Below are positions 18,765 through 30,350 of a stretch of DNA of 64,000 bases, piece by piece. The stretch is from NCBI RefSeq assembly GCF_029277985.1, contig NZ_CP119546.1, positions 1,736,001 to 1,800,000 on the forward strand, in the 5' to 3' direction. Numbering within the stretch: position 1 is the stretch's first letter; each line of letters opens with the position of its first letter. The DNA comes from Providencia stuartii (GTDB lineage: Bacteria > Pseudomonadota > Gammaproteobacteria > Enterobacterales > Enterobacteriaceae). The notes below the pieces were generated by a model. The model was not told the DNA's origin, did not search any database, and saw only the letters and a program-made list of their open reading frames with translations. The translations under genes were made by a program, and so were the position numbers.

Positions 18765-21700
18765 ATGAACAAGTTATTTTATCGCCTCATTTTTAATGCC
18801 GCGCGCCAAATGGTGATGGTGGTTTCCGATATTACGCGCAGCCATCGTGCGGGGCCAGCGGGTTCGAATAACAATCGCGTCGAGAAAACAACAAGATGTC
18901 AGGTGCGCTGGTCAGTTAAACCGATAGTAACTTCCTTATGGTTCACATTAGGTATGGTGAGCTTTAACGTTTCAGCCTCGACTATAGTTGCCGATGGTAA
19001 GGCTCCGGGTAACCAACAACCCACGATTGTGAATACACAAAATGGTTTACCCCAAGTCAATATTCAAGCACCCAACCGTGATGGGGTTTCTCGCAACCAA
19101 TACAGCCAGTTCGATGTTGATCAGAAAGGGGCTATCCTTAACAACAGCAGTACCAACACGAACACACAATTGGGCGGTATTATTCAAGGTAATGATTGGC
19201 TCGCCAAAGGGGAAGCCAAAATTATTCTCAATGAGGTGAATAGTCGCGACCCAAGTCAGCTCAATGGCTTTATTGAAGTGGCTGGGAAAAAGGCGGATGT
19301 GATCATTGCCAACCCAGCGGGGATCACCTGTAACGGTTGTGGCTTCATCAACGCGGATAAAGCCTTACTTTCTGCGGGTAAAACGCTGATAGAGAATGGC
19401 AAAATCAAAGGGTTTGAAGTTGATAAAGGCAGCATCAATATTGTTGGGCAAGGTTACAATGGCAATGGAACTAACTACACCGCTCTGATAGCCCGTTCAG
19501 TGAATATTAATGCCAAATTGCATGCTAAAGATTTAGCGATTACAACGGGAAAAAATACCGTTGCAGCGGATGGAAAAACCATTCTCAAGACAACAGATAA
19601 TTCCTCCACCGATGATAAGCCTGAATTTGCTTTAGATGTTGCCGCTTTAGGCGGCATGTATGTCAATACCATCAAAATGCGGGGGACAGAGCATGGTGTG
19701 GGCGTGCGTAATGCGGGGCATATTGGGGCAGAGGCCGGTGATATTACCCTATCGGCTGACGGTAAAATTGGCAATATTGGCGTGATCAACGCAAGCCAAA
19801 ATATTGCCCTTAATAGCCAGCAAGGCATAAACAACTCAGGGACTGTACTTGCACAAAACGATATTCAGCTTAAAGCAAAACAGGCCATCACTAACACCGA
19901 TAAAGGCCAAATTGTTGCTGGGCGTGATGCAACACTGCGTGCTGAGCAAGTTAACAGTGATAATAGCGCTTTATTAGCGGCAGGGGTTGATAGTAAAGGC
20001 AAACTGACTTCAGTGGGCTCGTTAAGGGTTAACGGTGATAAAGCGGTTGTGTTACAAGGGGATATCCTTGCTAAAGACGAATTAACGGTAACAGGCAGCG
20101 CCATAGATTTATCCCATTCCAATACCCAAGCCAAGAATATCACGTTGACGGCGAGTGCTGCGGATATTCGTACTAAAGAGGCGCATTTACTAGCAACAAA
20201 CAATGCGACATTGACTGCTAAGCGTGGGATTGATAACCAAAAGGGAGAGGTTGTCGCCAATCAATTGACTCTGACAGCACCTGAGTTTATTGATAATCAG
20301 CAAGGTAAATTAGTTCAAAAAGGGAATTCTGAAAATACCTTGAATACTCAGGTATTCAGTAACCAACAGGGAGAAATCAACCTTGCAGGTGATACTTTAA
20401 TAACGACGCAGCAGTTGAATAACCAGTCTGGGCAGCTATTAAGCCGTGATGGTAAAGTCGATATTCAAAGCCACAATCTGAACAACCAACAAGGCACGAT
20501 TTTAACATCAGGCAAGCAAGGCCTCACCATCAAGTCCGATAAGTTAGATGGGCAGAAAGGGGAAATTCTGACCAGTGGTACATTGAGACTAACCGCCAAA
20601 TCGACCAATCTTGATCAAAGTACCACACAAGCAGAACAAATTACTTTACAGGCCACTGCGTTATCTCACCGTCAAGGCAATATGTTGCAGACAGGCGATA
20701 AAACACTAAAGCTTAATGTGGTTAATGGATTGGATAACACCCAAGGAAGTATCGCATCTAAAGGTGACTTGAACATACAGGCAGGCGCTGTTAACAATAC
20801 GGACGGTAAATTACTCACCAGCACGAACTATCGTTTAGACCTAACGTCTGCTGGCGAATTGAATAATACGCGTGGGGTGATTCAAACTGATAAGGCCCTG
20901 ATGCTCAACGCGGATAAACTGATCAATCAGCAAGGTAAAATAAGCAGTTTATCCGGTGCCGCTTTATTAACAGCAAATCGCTTAGACGGTGAAAAAGGCA
21001 CTATTTTTGCGCAAAACACATTGCGTATAGACAGCGCAGATATCAACTTAAACCAAGGATTCACGCAAGCAGGCCAAGTTTCTATTTTAGCCAACAACTT
21101 TAGCCATCAGGGGGCCACCTTACTGCAAACAAGGGAAGGCAAAACTGATTTACATATTCAAAATCAATTTGATAACCAGAAAGGTGAAATTTCCAGCAAT
21201 GGCCTAATTGATATTGTCGCAAACGAGCTAAATAACCAAGACGGTAAGATTATTGCGGCCAAATTGGGTCATGTGACGTTGAGTATCCAACAGGCGTTGA
21301 ATAACGCTCAAGGCACATTATTAGGTAATCAAGGTATTCAGCTGGCTGCGGAACGCTTAATTAACCAATCCGGTAAAATTATTGCCAGTTTTGGTGATAA
21401 CCAATTGACACTTAAGCAGTTGGATGGTGAAAAAGGGGAAATTCTCTCGAAAGGCAAACTGGCCTTAACGGGGGAGGAACTCAACCTCAATGACGCGGTG
21501 ACGCAGGCAGACAACATCCAAATTGAGGGGCAAAACCTGTCCCATCAACGTGGAAAAATGCTACAAACGGGCAGTGAAAAAGGGCAAATCAAGCTCGCCG
21601 ATACCCTTGATAACCAGTCAGGGAATATTAGCAGCCAAGGCACATTGAGTGTCAATGTGGATAAACTCTCCAACCAACAAGGCGTTGTGGTCGCGGCTAA

Positions 21701-24700
21701 AGTCGGGGCGTTGATCCTAAATGCCAAGCAGCATGTCGATAACACCCAAGGGACCTTGTTTGCGCAGCAGGATTTTACCCTTAACACGCAGTCATTCAGC
21801 AATATTGACGGCAAAGCAATTAGTAAACAAGGGGATATGCAGCTTGCCACTGAAGATTTGCAAGGGCAACGCGGGGAAATCATTGCTCAAGGCGATTTAT
21901 CACTGAGTGGTAAAGACATTGACCTGACAGCCGCCAATACCCAAGCACAACATATCCAATTGCGAGCGAATAATTTAACTCATCAGCAAGGGACAATGAC
22001 CCAACTGGGCGAACACCAAGGCACTATTGAGGTATCCCAACAGATTAACAATAACGCAGGGGATATCATTGGTAACGGCTCTTGGTTGATCAAAACCCAT
22101 GCCCTTGATAATCAGCAAGGTAAAATATTCAGTGCAAGAATGGGTCAGCTTGATTTACAAATTCAACAAGTACTGGATAACACGGGTGGGACATTGACCG
22201 GCCGCCAAGGTGTATTTGTTGAAACGCAATCATTAATTAACCGTACTGGTAAAGTGATTGCCAGCATGGGGGATGTCACCTTAAATAGCCAATCACTTGA
22301 GGGTGATGAAGGTGAAATATTGGCAGCTAACACTTTGAGTATTGATGGTGGAGCGCTCTCGCTAAATCAGGCTGTCACCCAAGCTGAACACATCTTAATC
22401 ATGGCGAATACCCTTGATCACCAAGGGGGCAAGTTATTACAAACTGGCGATAAAGCGGGGAAAATCACCTTACAAGGGAAGCTAATTAATCAAGCGGGTG
22501 AAATAGGCAGTAATGGCGACTTCTCATTAACCGCCAACAGTCTCGACAATCGTGATGGACAAGTCATCACCGCAAAAAATGGTCATCTTAAGGTTGATTT
22601 AACCCATGAATTATTGAACCAAGACGGGGCACTCATTGGTGAGAATGGACTGAGCATAGCAGCCAGTGATATCGAAAACCAGCAAGGAAAACTGGTTGCT
22701 CGCCATGGTGATGCAAAACTGGATGTGACTAAGGGTATCAATAACCAAGCAGGGTTAATCGCCGCAGAGCAATTGTTGCAGATGCGCAACCAAGCACTAC
22801 AAAACCAGTTGGGGTATCTACAAGCTAACACCGTTGATATTAATACCCATCACCACCGATTTGATAATACACAAGGCTCGTTGTTAGCGAAGCAAACACT
22901 CGTGTTAAATAGTGGCCAAATTGACAACCAACAAGGCTCAATTCAATCTGGTAGTGACATACTGATTAATACTCATGGTGAGCAGCTAAACAACACGCAA
23001 AGCGGTGACAATAAAGGCATTTATGCGCAAGGTGGGTTAACCCTAACAACGGGGGAGCTCAATAATGAGCAAGGCCGTATTGTGGCGAAAAGCACGCTTA
23101 AACTGAACAGCCAAGGTGTTAACAATCAGCAAGGCTTGGTGGGCAGCCAGTCTGAGCTCTCAATGACAACGCAGCAATTGGATAACCGTGAAGGCATGAT
23201 TAAAGGCCACTCTGTGAGTATTGATACACAGGGTCAGAAACTGATTAATCTTGCTAAAAAAGCGGATCAAGGCATCTTTGCTAGCCAAAACCTGGCGATG
23301 ACCGTTGGCGAGTTAATTAATCGTCAAGGGCAAATACAAGCAAATCAAATTTCGCTCGATAGCCAAAAAAATCGGTTTGATAATACGGAAGGAGAAATGC
23401 TTGCCGTCAATAATTTAACGGCAAATACGGGAGCGCTCGATAACCAACAAGGTCGACTTCAAGCAGGCCAGCAATTGACATTGAATACCCATGGCGAGGT
23501 GCTCAATAATAGCCATACACAAAAAAGTGGCGGTTTATTAAGTGGGGGCGGCTTATCGATTGACAGTGGGAAACTGCTTAACCACCAAGGGCAAATTCAA
23601 GGCGCTGGGGCGGTATCACTCACCACGACAGGGGTTGAAAACCAGAACGGAGAAATTTTTGCTGGTCAGTCGATGGATATTCATACCCAGCAACAGGCAT
23701 TGCTAAATCAGCAAGGGACATTAGCGAGTAATGGCAAACTTGAGCTGAATACCGAGAATTTGAATAATATCCAAGGCGTAGTTCAAGGAAAACTTGGACT
23801 CACCGTGAATGCCGAGCAGATCGAGAACCAAAAAGGGTTATTACTAAGCCAATCCTCGTTAAAAGTGACAGGGAAAAATCTCGATAATGCTGAAGGGGTT
23901 GTTCAGTCTCAGGGGAACGCAACGCTAGATATTCATCAACGGATTGAAAACCAGCAAGGGCAACTTTTGTCTGGTCAAAACCTGAACGTGAAGACTCAAC
24001 AACTCAATAATAATAGCGGTGTTATTCAAGGCCTCAATCATGTTGAATTGGCAGTAAAACAGCAAATTGAAAACCAACAAGGTTGGGTCAAAGCCAATGA
24101 ACACCTTGATATTTCTGCGAAATATATTGATAACAAAAATACATCTCAAGCAGGTAAAGGCCTTGAGGGGGCAAGTGTTAGCCTCAGAACCACGCATTTA
24201 GATAACCAAAGCGGGGCGGTTCGTGCAGGGCAAGCGATTGAAGCGAATATTGCACAAAACCTGAATAACTCCCAAGGGATGCTATCTGCGGGGACAAAAC
24301 TGAGTATAACCGATAATGCGAGAGGCAAAGCCTTAGCGGTATCAAACCAGCAAGGGGTGATAGTCAGTAATGGCGATGCCACTATTACTGCGAACCAACT
24401 AACGGGTGAAGGTAAGCTTATTGCACAAAAAGTGTTATCGCTGGCACTCAACCAACACTTTGAAAATACTGGGCGTATTCAAGCAGGGGAAAACCTAACA
24501 GCTAACTTTACACAAGGGTTTACCAATAAAGGGTTAATTTCTAGCCTTGGCGAACTGGCTTTATCTACAACGACAGTGATTAACTCACTTTCTGGCGAAA
24601 TTAGTGGACAAAATACTCGAATTAAAGCCAGTGGTCAGGTATTGAATACAGGGCTTATTGACGGTGTATTAACCCACATTGTTGCTAATTCTTTAGATAA

Positions 24701-27700
24701 CCTAGGAACCGGTCGTATTTACGGTGATTTCCTTGTCATCGCAGTGAATTCCTTAGTGAATGATAAGCAAGGGGACAAAGCGGCGGTGATTGCAGGACGT
24801 AAAGAAGTCAACATTGCGGTTTATGAACTGTTAAATCGTGACCATGCCTTAATTTACAGTGATGGTGATTTAACCCTCGGTAGCCAATTAAACGACCAGC
24901 TAAAAGCCACAGGTCATGCCAAAAGCGTGAAGAACCACAGTGCTAACATTGAGGCTGCCGGTAACCTCACACTAAAAACGGATGTTCTTGAAAATAAAGA
25001 TATTCATTTGCAACTGACTGACGATGCCGTCGAAGTAAGCCGTGAACATTTCGACTGGTACGACTTTGGTAATGGGCGACGTTATAAAATTCAGCCGCGT
25101 AATGGAAACCAAACACGTTACGCGATTAATGACGATGGCACGCTGAACAAGGAAGTGGGTATTCATTATGAAAAATCCAATCGCTGGCGGATGTTTGAGT
25201 ATGGTAATTGGACTAAAAATTTCTATGAATATGAGTACGACCGTATCATTTATGAAACCCAAATTATCAAACGAGATGCGGCGCTAATCACCAGTGGTAA
25301 GCACTTAACACTAGATGGGCAACAACTGAACAATGAAAATTCACGCGTTGTTGCGGGGCAAAACCTGATCTTAACAGGCTATGAGCTAAATAACGAAGAG
25401 GCACAAGGTGTTCGTCGTATCTTTGAAGATGGAAATACGATTTATCGCTATAAAGGCGGTGGTAAATGGAAAACGCGTACTAGCACGTCAAAATACCAAG
25501 GGGTCAATAGCGAAGAAGATTTAGCATTACATTTATTAGAAGTTACCGAAAATGCGGGCAATATCAATAAAATGCAGCTCGATTCAGTGAAAGTGAACCA
25601 ACTGAATGGGCAAGCAGAACGCGTTTCTGATGCTAATCAACAAGAAAATCAAGGTGCCACAGTTACTGAGCAGGCGTTAAAAAATAGCAAAAACACGCCA
25701 TTAGACCTGAGGCCAGGCCAGAAAATGGAAGTGATACAATTACCTGCAATTTCAGGCAAGGTTGATGTCAAAGATGACAAATCGGTTGACTCATCACTGC
25801 AAGTCGATGATGCAAATATCAGTAAAGAAGTGGATATTCAAGAGCAAAGGGATGCAGGTAAAGGGGAAAACGTCACCGCAGAAACTGGGCCTCAGGGTAA
25901 AGGTAATCTAAATACCGTGATAAGAACGGTTGGGCCAAACATTCAATTACCTGATAACAGCCTTTTTAACCTAACGCCGAGTAGTGATAGCCAATTTTTG
26001 ATTGAAACTGACCCGCGTTTCACTAACTACAAAAAATGGTTGTCGAGTATTGATATTGTCACCAACGAGCAGCTGCATAAGCGTTTAGGTGATGGCTACT
26101 ATGAGCAACGTTTAGTTCGTGATCAATTGATTGAAACGACAGGGCAACGCTTATTAGGTCATTACAATAGTGATGAAGAACAATACCGTGCATTACTGAC
26201 TAATGGTGTTGCGTTTGGTCATCAATTTAACCTGACTCCGGGCATTGCATTATCACCCGAACAAATGGCGAATTTGACCACGGATATTGTGTGGATGGTG
26301 AATAAAGAGGTCACGTTGCCAGATGGCCACGTTGAAATGGTCAGTGTTCCGCAGGTGTATGTCCGAGCTCGTCAAGGGGACTTAAATGGTAATGGTGCAT
26401 TGCTGGCAGGGCGTAATGTTTCTGCCAATATGACAGGCACTATTCTCAATAGTGGTGAAATCAGTAGCCGCGAACTGACGGATTTGCGTGCTGAAAATAT
26501 CGAAAACAGTGGACGCATTCAAGGTAAAGATGTCCATCTCAATGCCCTAAAAGATATTAAAAATATCGGTGGGGAAATTCGTGGATTAGATAGTGTTTTA
26601 CTATCAGCAGGGCGTGATATTCTCAGCGAAACAGAGCAACGTGGCGATGGTAAATCACAATGGCTCGATCGTCCTGCCAGTATTTATGTCACGGGTGATA
26701 ATGGTCAGCTTACCTTAAAAGCGGTACAAGATATCAACTTGATCGCCACAGATGTGGGTAATTTAGGTGTTGATGGCAAAACATCCATTATTGCGGGACG
26801 CGATATTAGTTTAGAAACTCGCGATATCAGCTCTGCATTTGATTACACACATAATTCAAGCAATTACTATCGTGGCGCTAATAGTGCAGAAGTGAGTACA
26901 CAAATCCAAACTCAAGGGGATTTAACCTTATCAGCAGGGCAAGATCTTTCCGCGCGTGCAGCGAATGTTACCAGCGGTGGTGAGCTGGCAGTTAATGTTG
27001 GTCGTGACATCAATATTACCTCTGGTATTGAAACCAGCGACTATGTGAAACACACCAAACATACGGATAAAGGTTTTTTATCAAGCACAACGAAAGAAAC
27101 CCATGACGAGGTGAATGAGCGTACTGCTATCAGTAGCACATTCAATGGTGACAGTGTGAAAGTGACAGCAGGGAACAACGTCAATATCGAAGGGAGTAAT
27201 TTACTCGGAACCAACGATGTCAATGTGACTGCTGGCAATCAATTAAATGTGACCACCTCTGATGAAGCGTCCCATGAAACGCATGTATCAAAAACCAAGA
27301 AATCAGGGTTAATGAGCAGTGGTGGATTAGGTTTTAATGTCGGTTCAACTTCACAAAAAGTCACTACCGAAACAGACAGCAACCAGAAAAAAGGCAGCGT
27401 GATTGGTAGTACCGCAGGAGATGTAAACTTAACTGCAGGTGCTACAGCGAACATTCATGGCAGTGATGTGATTGCTGCGAAAGATATCAATGTGACGGGC
27501 AGTGATGTGGACATCACCGCGGCTGAAAATAGCCGTACGGATATCACCACAGTGGAAAGCAAATCCAGTGGATTGACGGTTTCACTGGGTGGCACTACAG
27601 GTGCTGCACTGGATAGCATGGTACAAACGGCTAAATTAGCCAAAGATGAAGATGATAGCCAATTAGCTGCGCTCAAAGGAATGAAGGCAGGCTTACAAGG

Positions 27701-30350
27701 CGCGCAAGCAGTGCAAGGTGGTCGACTTGCTGAAGCACAAGGTAAAACGCCATCAGTCGGCGTGAATGTGTCGTATGGCAGCAGTTCGTCTAAATCTACT
27801 ACCAAAACGGAACAACAGACGGCGTCAGGCAGCAGCTTAAGTGCGGGGGATAATATCACCCTCACTGCGACGGGTAAAAAAGACGGTAGCCAAGGAAACT
27901 TGACCGTACAAGGCAGTCAACTGGATGCAGATAAAAATGTCACGTTAACCGCCAAAAACGATATCAACCTGACTAGCGCCACCAACACCCAAACGGTAGA
28001 TGGCAAAAATGAAAGCAAAGGTAGCTCGATGGGCGTTGGATTTGGTACTGACGGCTTTAGTGTTAGTGCCAGTGTGAATCAAGGCAAAGGCTTTGAGAAA
28101 GGTAACAGCCAATTCTATACCGATACTGAGGTCAATGCGGGTAAACAGCTCACGCTAAATAGCGGCCAAGATACCACCCTCACTGGTGCTCAAGTGAACG
28201 GTGAAACCATTAAAGCCAATGTTGGTGGTGACTTAACATTATCCAGTCAACAGATGACCGACAAGTACGACTCGAAGCAAACCAGTAGCAGTGCAGGCGG
28301 TAGTATCAGCCAAGCGGGCGGTGGCTCACTGAGTCTTAATGCCAGTAAAACCGAAATGCACAGTGATTATCAATCGGTGGATAAACAAACGGGTATTAAT
28401 GCCGGTAAAGGCGGCTTTGATATCACCGTTGGCAATCATACGCAACTCGATGGGGCGGTGATTAGCAGCACTGCGGACGCTGAGAAGAACAAGTTGGATA
28501 CGGGCACGCTGGGCTTTGGGGATATCAAAAATAAAGCCGAATATAAGGTGGATAGCCAAAGCGGCGGCTTTAGCACGGGTGGTGCATCAGTCGGTGACCA
28601 GTTTATGACCAATGCCGCGGGTTCATTGCTAACCAATGTGAATAATAAAGGTAAAGACAGCAACACCACCCAATCGGCGGTATCTGACGGTGAGATTACA
28701 ATTCGTGATAAGGATAACCAGAAACAAGATATCAATGACTTAAGCCGTGATACGGGTAATGCCCATGAAAAGCTCAATAGCATTTTTGATAAAGAGAAAG
28801 AGCAAAAACGGATAGAGCAGAATCAGTTAATTGGTGAGATAGGCCAACAAATTACCGATGTGGCATTGACGGAAGCCACCATTAACGCGACGAAAGAAGT
28901 GAATAAAAATAATCCCACGTTGACAGGCCAAGAGCGAGAGAATGCCATTCAGGCTGAAATCAACGACTCTGGCTGGCAAGTCGGTGGAGACAAACGGCGC
29001 ATAGTCGAATCAGGTACAGCGTTAATCCAAGGGTTAGTGAATGGTGATGTGAACAAAGCGGTAGCGAATGCGAGTGCGCCGTATATTGCAAATGAAATTG
29101 CCAAAAATATTCCAGAAGATAATAAAAAAGGTAGACTAGCCGCTCATGCGATTGCAAATGTTGCATTAGCGCTGGCAAAAGGTGAAAATGCGAGTGCGCA
29201 ATCACTGGGTGCAGTGACGGCAGAAGCGGTGGGGATGTTATCTGAGAAACTGTATGGCAAAGCTGCAAGCCAACTGACGGAAGACGAAAAAGCAACAGTG
29301 AGTGCATTTGCGAGTCTGGCGGCGGGCATTGCTGGTGGCTTGGTGGGTGGCGATACATCGAGTGCAGCAAATGCAGGTCAAGCAGGGAAGACCACAGTTG
29401 AGAATAACTATCTGAGCTTTAATGAAGCTAGAGAATTTGATAGGGCAATGACGAAATGTAGAAGTGAAGGAAGTGACTGTCAGCCAGTTATTGACCAGTA
29501 TTCTAAATTGAATAGAAAAAACTCTGATAAATACAAAGCAGATTGTGATAGGTATTCGCTGAACTGTACTGCCGGATATGAAAGGTTAAAACTTGATGGC
29601 GGGATTTCAGCAGCAGAAAGACCGACATGGTTATACGGCTCTTTAGACAATGAAGATGTCAGAAATGCTGTTTTATATGAAAACCAAAAAGATCTCGAAT
29701 ATGGCATGAGTAAATCAGATAACTGGGATAGGTTGGGAGCATTTGTTGCAGAGCCTGAAAATGTGTTTGGATTATTAGCGGGTGGCAAGTCTTTATTAAG
29801 CTCGAATATATCGACTGGCGCTAAATTAACGGGTTCTGGTTTAAGCATGGGCGCTAATGGTGGAGTTCAGCTCTATAATGGAAATACAGGTGATAAATTT
29901 GATTATTTAAGCTTCTTTTCTTCGGGAGTTACAGGTTGGGGGGGAACAGGAAAATCACTCCAAACTAATATGGGACTCAATGTAGGAAGTGCTTACCTGA
30001 CAAGCCAAGTATTAGGAAATGACTCTGAAGCAGCCATGATCGGGGCAGGCTTTGGAACTATGTTAGGTTATGGCCTTGGGTCAAGCATTACAAGTAAAAT
30101 GGAAGCAGCTGAAATTAAGCATCACTTTGGGATGTCGGCGAGTAAAAAAGCATTTGAATACAGTGACAAGTCAAAATATTCAAATTTTATCACAGAAGGA
30201 ACAACGATTAGCCCTGCTCCGGGAATTATTGGAGGTGGGTTAGGTTCATTTAGCTTGGAATATGGAAATTCAGTTGTAAATTATAATGTTTTAGAAAATA
30301 AAAAACCTATTGAAGTAAATGAACAAGCAAATAAGGGAGAAAATAAATGA
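18765..30350 (+). CDS. cdiA: CdiA, contact-dependent growth-inhibition toxin/adhesin
   Basis: A 3861-aa exported filament. In order: an extended signal peptide (MNKLFYRLIFNAARQ...) to about residue 72; the TPS secretion domain with ANPAGITCNGCGFINA near 180-195; long FHA-1 repeats of the NNQQG type to about 2050; a central region around 2070-2520 rich in tyrosine and charged residues, where CdiA proteins carry the receptor-binding part; FHA-2 repeats from about 2700 to 3200; and a pretoxin domain ending in VENN at 3545-3548. The last 313 residues are the variable toxin. They include a glycine-rich, hydrophobic stretch (GLGSFSLEYGNSV near the end), and with the membrane-type immunity partner this suggests membrane attack (inference). 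The frame is intact. Confidence 0.93.
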   Translation: MNKLFYRLIFNAARQMVMVVSDITRSHRAGPAGSNNNRVEKTTRCQVRWSVKPIVTSLWFTLGMVSFNVSASTIVADGKAPGNQQPTIVNTQNGLPQVNIQAPNRDGVSRNQYSQFDVDQKGAILNNSSTNTNTQLGGIIQGNDWLAKGEAKIILNEVNSRDPSQLNGFIEVAGKKADVIIANPAGITCNGCGFINADKALLSAGKTLIENGKIKGFEVDKGSINIVGQGYNGNGTNYTALIARSVNINAKLHAKDLAITTGKNTVAADGKTILKTTDNSSTDDKPEFALDVAALGGMYVNTIKMRGTEHGVGVRNAGHIGAEAGDITLSADGKIGNIGVINASQNIALNSQQGINNSGTVLAQNDIQLKAKQAITNTDKGQIVAGRDATLRAEQVNSDNSALLAAGVDSKGKLTSVGSLRVNGDKAVVLQGDILAKDELTVTGSAIDLSHSNTQAKNITLTASAADIRTKEAHLLATNNATLTAKRGIDNQKGEVVANQLTLTAPEFIDNQQGKLVQKGNSENTLNTQVFSNQQGEINLAGDTLITTQQLNNQSGQLLSRDGKVDIQSHNLNNQQGTILTSGKQGLTIKSDKLDGQKGEILTSGTLRLTAKSTNLDQSTTQAEQITLQATALSHRQGNMLQTGDKTLKLNVVNGLDNTQGSIASKGDLNIQAGAVNNTDGKLLTSTNYRLDLTSAGELNNTRGVIQTDKALMLNADKLINQQGKISSLSGAALLTANRLDGEKGTIFAQNTLRIDSADINLNQGFTQAGQVSILANNFSHQGATLLQTREGKTDLHIQNQFDNQKGEISSNGLIDIVANELNNQDGKIIAAKLGHVTLSIQQALNNAQGTLLGNQGIQLAAERLINQSGKIIASFGDNQLTLKQLDGEKGEILSKGKLALTGEELNLNDAVTQADNIQIEGQNLSHQRGKMLQTGSEKGQIKLADTLDNQSGNISSQGTLSVNVDKLSNQQGVVVAAKVGALILNAKQHVDNTQGTLFAQQDFTLNTQSFSNIDGKAISKQGDMQLATEDLQGQRGEIIAQGDLSLSGKDIDLTAANTQAQHIQLRANNLTHQQGTMTQLGEHQGTIEVSQQINNNAGDIIGNGSWLIKTHALDNQQGKIFSARMGQLDLQIQQVLDNTGGTLTGRQGVFVETQSLINRTGKVIASMGDVTLNSQSLEGDEGEILAANTLSIDGGALSLNQAVTQAEHILIMANTLDHQGGKLLQTGDKAGKITLQGKLINQAGEIGSNGDFSLTANSLDNRDGQVITAKNGHLKVDLTHELLNQDGALIGENGLSIAASDIENQQGKLVARHGDAKLDVTKGINNQAGLIAAEQLLQMRNQALQNQLGYLQANTVDINTHHHRFDNTQGSLLAKQTLVLNSGQIDNQQGSIQSGSDILINTHGEQLNNTQSGDNKGIYAQGGLTLTTGELNNEQGRIVAKSTLKLNSQGVNNQQGLVGSQSELSMTTQQLDNREGMIKGHSVSIDTQGQKLINLAKKADQGIFASQNLAMTVGELINRQGQIQANQISLDSQKNRFDNTEGEMLAVNNLTANTGALDNQQGRLQAGQQLTLNTHGEVLNNSHTQKSGGLLSGGGLSIDSGKLLNHQGQIQGAGAVSLTTTGVENQNGEIFAGQSMDIHTQQQALLNQQGTLASNGKLELNTENLNNIQGVVQGKLGLTVNAEQIENQKGLLLSQSSLKVTGKNLDNAEGVVQSQGNATLDIHQRIENQQGQLLSGQNLNVKTQQLNNNSGVIQGLNHVELAVKQQIENQQGWVKANEHLDISAKYIDNKNTSQAGKGLEGASVSLRTTHLDNQSGAVRAGQAIEANIAQNLNNSQGMLSAGTKLSITDNARGKALAVSNQQGVIVSNGDATITANQLTGEGKLIAQKVLSLALNQHFENTGRIQAGENLTANFTQGFTNKGLISSLGELALSTTTVINSLSGEISGQNTRIKASGQVLNTGLIDGVLTHIVANSLDNLGTGRIYGDFLVIAVNSLVNDKQGDKAAVIAGRKEVNIAVYELLNRDHALIYSDGDLTLGSQLNDQLKATGHAKSVKNHSANIEAAGNLTLKTDVLENKDIHLQLTDDAVEVSREHFDWYDFGNGRRYKIQPRNGNQTRYAINDDGTLNKEVGIHYEKSNRWRMFEYGNWTKNFYEYEYDRIIYETQIIKRDAALITSGKHLTLDGQQLNNENSRVVAGQNLILTGYELNNEEAQGVRRIFEDGNTIYRYKGGGKWKTRTSTSKYQGVNSEEDLALHLLEVTENAGNINKMQLDSVKVNQLNGQAERVSDANQQENQGATVTEQALKNSKNTPLDLRPGQKMEVIQLPAISGKVDVKDDKSVDSSLQVDDANISKEVDIQEQRDAGKGENVTAETGPQGKGNLNTVIRTVGPNIQLPDNSLFNLTPSSDSQFLIETDPRFTNYKKWLSSIDIVTNEQLHKRLGDGYYEQRLVRDQLIETTGQRLLGHYNSDEEQYRALLTNGVAFGHQFNLTPGIALSPEQMANLTTDIVWMVNKEVTLPDGHVEMVSVPQVYVRARQGDLNGNGALLAGRNVSANMTGTILNSGEISSRELTDLRAENIENSGRIQGKDVHLNALKDIKNIGGEIRGLDSVLLSAGRDILSETEQRGDGKSQWLDRPASIYVTGDNGQLTLKAVQDINLIATDVGNLGVDGKTSIIAGRDISLETRDISSAFDYTHNSSNYYRGANSAEVSTQIQTQGDLTLSAGQDLSARAANVTSGGELAVNVGRDINITSGIETSDYVKHTKHTDKGFLSSTTKETHDEVNERTAISSTFNGDSVKVTAGNNVNIEGSNLLGTNDVNVTAGNQLNVTTSDEASHETHVSKTKKSGLMSSGGLGFNVGSTSQKVTTETDSNQKKGSVIGSTAGDVNLTAGATANIHGSDVIAAKDINVTGSDVDITAAENSRTDITTVESKSSGLTVSLGGTTGAALDSMVQTAKLAKDEDDSQLAALKGMKAGLQGAQAVQGGRLAEAQGKTPSVGVNVSYGSSSSKSTTKTEQQTASGSSLSAGDNITLTATGKKDGSQGNLTVQGSQLDADKNVTLTAKNDINLTSATNTQTVDGKNESKGSSMGVGFGTDGFSVSASVNQGKGFEKGNSQFYTDTEVNAGKQLTLNSGQDTTLTGAQVNGETIKANVGGDLTLSSQQMTDKYDSKQTSSSAGGSISQAGGGSLSLNASKTEMHSDYQSVDKQTGINAGKGGFDITVGNHTQLDGAVISSTADAEKNKLDTGTLGFGDIKNKAEYKVDSQSGGFSTGGASVGDQFMTNAAGSLLTNVNNKGKDSNTTQSAVSDGEITIRDKDNQKQDINDLSRDTGNAHEKLNSIFDKEKEQKRIEQNQLIGEIGQQITDVALTEATINATKEVNKNNPTLTGQERENAIQAEINDSGWQVGGDKRRIVESGTALIQGLVNGDVNKAVANASAPYIANEIAKNIPEDNKKGRLAAHAIANVALALAKGENASAQSLGAVTAEAVGMLSEKLYGKAASQLTEDEKATVSAFASLAAGIAGGLVGGDTSSAANAGQAGKTTVENNYLSFNEAREFDRAMTKCRSEGSDCQPVIDQYSKLNRKNSDKYKADCDRYSLNCTAGYERLKLDGGISAAERPTWLYGSLDNEDVRNAVLYENQKDLEYGMSKSDNWDRLGAFVAEPENVFGLLAGGKSLLSSNISTGAKLTGSGLSMGANGGVQLYNGNTGDKFDYLSFFSSGVTGWGGTGKSLQTNMGLNVGSAYLTSQVLGNDSEAAMIGAGFGTMLGYGLGSSITSKMEAAEIKHHFGMSASKKAFEYSDKSKYSNFITEGTTISPAPGIIGGGLGSFSLEYGNSVVNYNVLENKKPIEVNEQANKGENK

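Noticed and set aside
18765..30350. Many short repeats that could suggest a CRISPR array or tandem DNA repeats
   Set aside because: They lie in one intact frame and encode FHA-type NNQQG repeats of CdiA; spacing and sequence vary as protein repeats do.
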